A stretch of DNA of 13,924 bases, taken from positions 1 through 13,924 of the forward strand of contig CAMOIA010000006.1 of assembly GCA_946615785.1 (NCBI GenBank), given 5' to 3'. Below the pieces are notes generated by a model that was not told the DNA's origin, ran no database searches, and was given only the letters and a program-made list of their open reading frames with translations. A program made the translations under genes and the position numbers. Positions 13,373-13,924 of this stretch are shown one piece after another (position 1 is the first letter of the stretch; every line of letters begins with the position of its first letter). Source of the DNA: an uncultured Clostridia bacterium (GTDB lineage: Bacteria > Bacillota > Clostridia > Christensenellales > Aristaeellaceae).

Positions 13373-13924
13373 GGCCAAGCTCCCGTAAGTTTTTCTGCCG
13401 CTCCGCCTGCGGCGCGCGAAGATAGAGCGGCTCCAGCTTTTCCCACGAAACGGCGCTCTCCCGCCTTTCCCAGGCGATATCGGCCGCCCAGGCGGCGTGC
13501 AGCGGCACCATGGACGCAGGCGCAAAGTCCGGCTTCACCGAAAACGGATATGCCCTGATCGTCTTTTCATGCACGCTGAGGCCATCGCCCGCAAACAGGC
13601 ATTTTTCCCCTCTTTCATTCAGCTGCCCAAGAAAATCATTCAGCAGGATCGGCGCATCCTCCATGCGCCTTTCAAGGCTTCCCCCGGCAAAGACCGCGGC
13701 ATACACCTGCCCCGCCCTCGCGTCCTGAATCGGGCAGATCAGGCCGTCAAAGGCGACAAAGGGCCTCGCGTACGCCTCCAGCGCGTCCACGGGCACAACC
13801 CTGATCCCCAGCGCGTGCGCGGTCGCCTTGGCCGCCTCCACGCCCAGCCGGACGCCCGTGAAGGAGCCCGGCCCCACGGTGCAGGCCAGAAGATCCGTAT
13901 CGGCGATTTTCCAGTCCATCCGCC
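13365..13924 (-). CDS. tsaB: tRNA threonylcarbamoyladenosine biosynthesis protein TsaB (N-terminus outside window)
   Basis: The visible 186 codons are the C-terminal four-fifths of TsaB, which is usually about 230 residues. The key stretch is DLLACTVGPGSFTGVRLG (about 13837-13890 on the plus strand), the TsaB signature, followed by KATAHALGIRVVPVDALEAYA and a QDARAGQVYAAVF strand. TsaB partners TsaD and TsaE to make t6A at position 37 of ANN-decoding tRNAs. The frame stays open to the window edge, and the Met at 13919 is internal (it aligns with the helix before the ADTD strand), so the gene continues beyond 13924. The stop overlaps the rimI start by 8 bases, indicating coupled translation. 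A tsaE gene is expected just upstream, outside the window. Confidence 0.93.
   Translation of the reverse strand, partial: RMDWKIADTDLLACTVGPGSFTGVRLGVEAAKATAHALGIRVVPVDALEAYARPFVAFDGLICPIQDARAGQVYAAVFAGGSLERRMEDAPILLNDFLGQLNERGEKCLFAGDGLSVHEKTIRAYPFSVKPDFAPASMVPLHAAWAADIAWERRESAVSWEKLEPLYLRAPQAERQKNLRELGHE

Overview
The window reads as a chromosomal segment of a fairly high-GC member of the Clostridia (Bacillota). Shine-Dalgarno sites are strong (AGGAGG-type), third codon positions are G/C-rich, and the gene content is typical of the phylum: DivIC/FtsB-like ftsB, a Ppx/GppA gene, an M24 Xaa-Pro peptidase next to efp, a CD1247-like acidic zinc-ribbon protein after efp, and tsaB-rimI. I see no rRNA, tRNA, CRISPR array, insertion sequence or phage gene. 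I cannot name the genus.

Left part, + strand (1-4192). The window opens inside the second ATPase domain of a nucleoside/BMP-type ABC transporter ATPase. A clear sigma-A promoter (557-585) then starts a tight operon: TetR-type regulator, FtsB/DivIC-like septum protein, Ppx/GppA phosphatase, and a membrane-anchored coiled-coil protein. The last contains an indel-free array of about fifteen 14-residue units. Start and stop codons touch or nearly touch throughout, so these four genes are probably co-expressed.

Middle part, + strand (4193-8495). An M24 aminopeptidase has its own extended -10 promoter and is followed by elongation factor P and an acidic zinc-ribbon protein, closed by a textbook terminator. 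Two more units follow: a cytoplasmic CE1-type esterase with its own promoter, and a small secreted protein with two SH3b-like modules, closed by a long-stem terminator.

Right part, - strand (8516-11792). Read from right to left, a promoter at 11764-11792 and a structured leader drive a secreted protein (zinc ribbon, NADase-type glycan-binding domain, two SH3b modules). It is coupled, with 2 bases between stop and start, to a MATE-family transporter, and a small DUF898-like membrane protein follows. This exporter-plus-secreted-binding-protein set is the least conventional gene group in the window.

The 658-base gap at 11656-12313 holds that promoter and leader and, on the + strand, a probable decayed fragment of an NPCBM-like carbohydrate-binding domain. 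The far right (12314-13924, - strand) is a translation-linked operon: tsaB (5' end beyond the window), rimI, and a small helical protein resembling the DIP1984/septicolysin type.

I found no convincing new defence or mobile system. The best leads are the 14-residue-repeat protein in the ftsB operon, the Ppx protein lacking its first conserved Asp, and the zinc-ribbon/glycan-binding/SH3b protein coupled to a MATE transporter.
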